Positions 60,401 to 64,000 of a DNA stretch of 64,000 nucleotides are shown here, in pieces; positions within the stretch are counted from its first letter, which is position 1; every line of letters begins with the position of its first letter. Source of the stretch: Morella rubra (taxonomy: Eukaryota; Streptophyta; Magnoliopsida; Fagales; Myricaceae); contig CM025853.1 in NCBI GenBank assembly GCA_003952965.2, positions 24,806,584-24,870,583 of the forward strand, given 5' to 3'. The translations under genes and the position numbers were made by a program. The notes under the pieces are model-generated. The model saw only the letters and a list, made by a program, of their open reading frames with translations. It was not told the origin of the DNA and ran no database searches.

Positions 60401-63400
60401 AGGAGTACTTTTTAACCAAGCAAGCGTAACCCGATTTGGTCTTTACATAAGCTCTTTTTATCTTTAATGACACCAGAACTCATAATACCCAAGTGGACTT
60501 CCATAAAGAAATTAAGAGGGTTCATATCTCCCTCTCACGACCCTACTTAACAAATCCAGGCTATACAAGTTCCAGCATAAAGAAAGTGCAAACTTCTTTT
60601 GGGGCAGTGTTTCGAAAGACCGATTGGTGATCGTGTACTGGATACTTGAGCTGCATCATAACTGATGCAGCACATCATAATAAAAGCAGTTCCTATAGTT
60701 TATTAAGATTCTGACAGCAACCAAGTAAAATTTCAGTAGGTCAACTTTCATAAAGGTTTGATACAGTATGAAGATTCTCAGGATTCAGACAGAATATTCA
60801 GGGATAACCCTTTTCATAGCTAAATGGTAAGCATTGGAACTTTCTGTCCCACTGTTTACATCCTTTTAATGGTGGCGCGTGGCATCATGTCTCGCCATTT
60901 TTCTCTTCCATTGACCTTTCTGGGCTCCTTTCTTTAACACTCTGTTTGCAAAATATTCCCATATTCTATAAGTACATACATTCATATATGTGTGTATATA
61001 TATATGCCTTGTAGCAGCTTGGATAGTAAAATATGTCAAAGGTCACATGTGTGTATGTGCATTTCTATAGACATCCCTATGCTTTTGTGGTATATTTGCC
61101 CTAGCCAAGAAGTTCAAGGATGAGGCACTGCTAATTGGCATATCTCCAAGCTATATCCAATAAGATATATTTACAATCAAATGCCGAACTATTGCCCTTA
61201 TTACTAAGTCTGGAATATGCCCCTGTTTGCATGCATAAACATTTACGTATGCATCAATTCATTACCAAACATACCCACTATATGTTAAGTCATCATACAC
61301 CAGAACAATTTTGCTGAGTATAAAATCCTGTTCCACCAGTTAAGGACTTCACCTTAAACATTGCTATCAGATCATCAAGTATATCATTAACCAATTTGAG
61401 TGCAGCAGAAATAAGGACTTCACCTTACATATTGCTATCAGATCATCAAGTATATTATTGATCAATTTGAGCGCAGCAGAAACTTTCTTTTGCTGAGGTG
61501 AAATGTCTTTCCATATTGGGATCTCCCAAAATGGAATCAGAGCAACGCTCCGGTCTTCTGCTTCTCTCAGGACAGTGTAAACAGCCTGGTCTAGCCAAGA
61601 TACAAACATAGATGTATGTGAAGCATTTGTATGAAAGCAACTTTAATATAAAAAAAACAACTGAAGAAGGAAAATGATCGAAAAAGCAGGGGGGACAAAA
61701 GAATACCTCAACTATCCCAGTGTCATTTGTTAATGAGTCAAAATCATAATTAAATACTGCCTTGCCAATTATGTCCAATGTCAAACGAGAGAAAAGTGAC
61801 TCCATTTCAACATCTTCCCCATCAGATGCAGCAGCATCAAGCTTCTTGCAAAGCCGATCTGTAGCTTGTCCGAAGAGGTTAATCATAGCAGCGACATACT
61901 ACAGAGCAAAAGAAACAAATAACAACAAAGCAGGTCAATTTTCACAAGGTTAAATATATTTTAATGATCTAGTCAAGGTTCACACTTACACATTATGTAA
62001 AGGTGGAAGTGCTCTTGTTAAAAATATGCCTAGAACATTGGGGCATCGCCAAAGGCATGTTACTTCTCTCTTTTAGGCCTCGTGTCTTTCAAAGCATAAT
62101 GGTTGTTTCTGTTCCTTTCTTCATTTTCCACCAGTCTTTCTTTCTTGATAAATAGATTTCCACTTTCAAATTATCCAAATTTTTTCCCTCATGATGTACA
62201 AATGACCCCTTTTGTTTTTGTATCTTTCTACTGGTAGAAATGATTAATTCAATTCATAATTAACATAACCTATTTGAATATAAGAACTAACCATTTCTAT
62301 GCAGTATAAACATTGAAACATAGGCCTAAGATGGTGTCTCCTCGGAAGTGTACAATGTCATGCCTTGTTCTTTCGCCATCGAAAACATTTGGCTTCTCAT
62401 GAATTATACAATTAGCTCACCAGAACAATATGATGGAAAGACAAAAAAATACAGGAGCATGGCACTCTGTCAAGTCGAAGACAAAATTAAATCAACAAAT
62501 CATTTGAGTTACCTTCCGATGCAATGCTGGCACTATAGCACGTCTACGAACACGCCATATCTCCCCGTCAGCTGGGATGAGCCCCTTCCCCATGACAAAT
62601 TCTAGAATTTCAGCCAAAATACCCTGACATCGAAGAGTTAACAGCTTTTGTGAGAGATAAAGTGAGAAAGAGATATGTTTGGAGGAGAGACAGGAAAGGA
62701 ATAAGCATAAGGAGGAAGGCAAATGGTTGGTTTACCTTTGAATAAGCCTTTGAGTTGTCCCTCAAGATATGTTTCGAGATGGAAGGATCAGAGACTATTA
62801 GAAAAGACTACAACCAACACCAAGGGGCTGATCAACAATCCATAACGGAATGCCCTATTAACAATTGAGGTGACTCCAGAAGAAATAAACCTATAAATAA
62901 AAATAGACAAACCTTTGGTCCAAAGTTCAACCGGAAAATTCCACCATATGTGAGGTACAGTTCATACAAGGGAATGAAAAAGGCCTCATTCCGGATGGCA
63001 CTAATTGCTCCTTTTGCCTCAGGAATCTTTGGGCACTCTTCGTGGATATCTATCCATCTAAACAAAATTTCCAGAATCGCACTAGGAACACCCAACTTCA
63101 ACAGAGTCTTCTTCACTACTGCTGGAAACCTTGTACCAAAACAAAGACTAATCCATAATACCAGTCTCAAATATTATAAAATCCATACATTCGAAGGCAT
63201 TCATGTCTTGAAGACCACAAATTCGTAACTGCTCTCAAACAACTGCAAAAAGGAGAGGGGAGGGGGATTCCCAATTGGACTTTCGGATTCACATGCGAAA
63301 TAACCCAAATATTTTTTCCATCTGAATTTGGAACACATGCATGTGATTCTTCCTCATATTGACTAAAACAAAGATCAAAGGCCTTCTTCCCCACGGCCAT

Positions 63401-63873
63401 GTAAGCATATCGACACAATTCTCAAACGATAAAGCATATAAACACGCAGACGCGAATCAAAAGGATCCTGTTTCATTTCAGTAATGTAATATAAAGCATA
63501 CCCGGATTGCTCCACAGTGAATTCCCCCGAGGCAATTCGAGCAGACAACTCGGCACGCCGTTTCTCTTCCAGCAGCTGTTCAACGCTCTTGACCCCCTCT
63601 TCCACGGAGTCAGGCTCCCTTCCATTGGAAGAGGCACAAGTGATAGTACATAATCCATACAAACCTGGAAAACATACACGACGAGTGAAAAGAGGATTTA
63701 TGGAGGACGTATGTACAAAAGAAACTCAAGGAAAACTCGTGGAATGGGGAACGACCTCTTTGTCTTATGGTGCACGAGGAGGAAGATGGGGTTGTGGGTT
63801 TGAGGCTAGAAACATAAAGAGGTTTGGTAGAGAGGGAGGGTGGGACTCGAAGCAATGGAAACTGGGCAGCCAT
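49369..63873 (-). CDS. CYP97A3: Cytochrome P450 CYP97A3-type beta-ring carotenoid hydroxylase (LUT5)
   Basis: This plastid P450 hydroxylates the beta ring of alpha-carotene on the way to lutein. Sixteen exons (minus): 63873-63756, 63664-63502, 63129-62913, 62807-62736, 62623-62513, 61898-61707, 61585-61424, 60177-60082, 60007-59906, 59282-59250, 59140-59060, 58967-58885, 55248-55117, 50165-50105, 49972-49907, 49557-49369. They sum to 1,878 nt: 625 codons plus TGA, all in phase. The Ser/Thr-rich N-terminus fits a transit peptide. Motifs: I-helix AGHETS (393-398), ExxR as ESLR (449-452), PERW (503-506), heme loop [10 protein letters not shown] (525-534, Cys532). CYP97A-specific blocks include [16 protein letters not shown] and [20 protein letters not shown]. 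Introns 12 (3.6 kb) and 13 (4.9 kb) hold LINE fragments. The exon 1 donor (AGAG, GTCGTT) is weak. Near certain identity. Confidence 0.96.
51027..52467 (-). mobile_element. 5'-truncated LINE (ORF2 C-terminal part) in CYP97A3 intron 13
   Basis: Minus-strand frames give the end of a LINE reverse transcriptase ([56 protein letters not shown]) near 52460-52200. A degraded [17 protein letters not shown] follows near 51890, then a zf-RVT domain ([27 protein letters not shown], and [20 protein letters not shown]) down to about 51150. The 3' end near 51030 reads CTTGCTTATCAAAAAAC on the minus strand, like plant LINE tails. Frames are broken, so it is inactive. It lies in the same orientation as the host gene. 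Confidence 0.85.
52470..53150. other. Intron 13 filler DNA
   Basis: Begins with an A18 run at 52482-52499. Otherwise AT-rich with no recognisable feature up to the next LINE fragment. Confidence 0.4.
53150..54215 (+). mobile_element. Second LINE fragment, plus strand, in CYP97A3 intron 13
   Basis: The plus strand near 53155 gives NMALWWKRI, then FEVFYLIW, then [17 protein letters not shown] sequence, then after 53840 a longer readable piece: [36 protein letters not shown], a stop, then [20 protein letters not shown] and [12 protein letters not shown]. This matches the zf-RVT and C-terminal part of plant LINE ORF2. It is antisense to the host gene and heavily decayed. Confidence 0.65.
54216..55116. 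other. Intron 13 remainder
   Basis: No recognisable feature. The frame 54607-54951 has no domain and is not supported. Confidence 0.4.
55249..57360. other. CYP97A3 intron 12, first part
   Basis: Largely non-coding. The segment 56450-57170 is less AT-rich and pyrimidine-rich (for example CTTCTTGCTTCTCTCCCTC), unlike the rest of the intron, and may be a further insertion of unknown class. Small frames there (56943-57249) carry no domain. Confidence 0.35.
57370..57448. repeat. (AT)n then (GA)n microsatellite
   Basis: About 22 AT units run from 57370 to 57413, then GATATAGAGA and a GA tract to 57446. It lies inside intron 12 of CYP97A3, just before a LINE fragment. Confidence 0.95.
57510..57776 (+). 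mobile_element. LINE 3' fragment in CYP97A3 intron 12
   Basis: The plus strand translates to [20 protein letters not shown], then [20 protein letters not shown]. These are close to [20 protein letters not shown] and [14 protein letters not shown] in the LINE at 51.1-52.5 kb, so both are from one family. It ends with TTGGCTTACTTATAAAAATA and an A-rich tail. It is antisense to the host gene. Confidence 0.75.
61342..61483 (-). repeat. 71-bp tandem duplication across the CYP97A3 exon 7 splice donor
   Basis: 61342-61412 and 61413-61483 are direct tandem copies differing at about seven sites (AAGGACTTCACCTTA starts at 61342 and 61413). The right copy contains the last 20 codons of exon 7 and its donor AAG/GTGAAG. 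The left copy repeats the same exon end and an intact AAG/GTGAAG inside intron 7. The left copy reads [16 protein letters not shown] in its own frame. Because 71 is not a multiple of three, use of the second donor would shift the frame. Confidence 0.92.
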
Positions 63874-64000
63874 AGAGACGGATTGGACTGGACTGCCTGA
63901 AGTGATAAATCCGGATGTCTGGCAGAGATGAATTTAATGGCTCCTCACCCACAAACAATTTAACGAGTAACCGAAGAGAGTGAGAGTGACTGAGAGAGAG
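63874..64000 (-). promoter_or_regulatory. CYP97A3 5' leader and start of its promoter
   Basis: DNA just upstream of the ATG on the minus strand is pyrimidine-rich (CTCTCTCTCAGTCACTCTCA at the window edge), a common look of plant leaders and core promoters. No TATA box is visible before the window ends. Confidence 0.4.

Overview
This window is nuclear DNA of a flowering plant, most likely a eudicot. The background is AT-rich. Genes are split by GT-AG introns, and decayed LTR retrotransposons, LINEs and foldback MITEs lie between and inside them. No bacterial, organellar, tRNA or rRNA gene and no CRISPR array was recognised. The species cannot be named from the sequence alone.

Four gene loci can be reconstructed exon by exon. 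(1) 17.2-18.5 kb, plus strand: an ASG1-like protein with a TRF2/HOY1 PH-like domain; its first exon was not found. (2) 19.4-23.5 kb, minus strand: an 11-exon copy of the mRNA export factor RAE1 (WD40). It carries a 4-bp duplication at the first splice donor, a 2-bp deletion in exon 7, a deletion in exon 10 and an early stop, so it looks like a pseudogene. (3) 34.3-39.5 kb, minus strand: an intact CCT2 (TCP-1 beta) chaperonin gene, 11 coding exons, 527 codons, plus an intron in the 5' UTR. (4) 49.4-63.9 kb, minus strand: an intact CYP97A3/LUT5-type plastid beta-ring carotenoid hydroxylase, 16 exons, 625 codons. Two of its introns are swollen by LINE fragments, and a 71-bp tandem duplication spans the exon 7 splice donor. 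Loci 3 and 4 are frame-perfect across 27 exons, so the lesions in RAE1 are unlikely to reflect general sequence error.

Layout: 0-10.6 kb is a nest of retroelements. It holds a Gypsy pol remnant on the minus strand, and a Copia element on the minus strand whose pol is split by a 1,230-bp solo LTR with a near-perfect 5-bp target duplication. 10.6-17 kb is non-coding, with a 59-bp minisatellite and a duplicated promoter-like block, one copy of which took a hAT-like insertion. 23.5-34.3 kb is intergenic. It contains two long foldback elements (one with a GC-rich palindromic core), a CACTA-like end and a GC-rich non-autonomous LTR element. 40-49 kb holds a 0.6-kb direct repeat, two related Copia gag fragments facing tail to tail, a tandem 98/92-bp repeat and another foldback MITE.

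The four genes are unrelated housekeeping or metabolic loci (seed germination factor, mRNA export, protein folding, lutein synthesis) and show no joint pathway. The most distinctive content is the decayed RAE1 copy, the duplicated splice donor in the carotenoid hydroxylase gene and the layered mobile-element structure. I found no convincing new multi-gene system.
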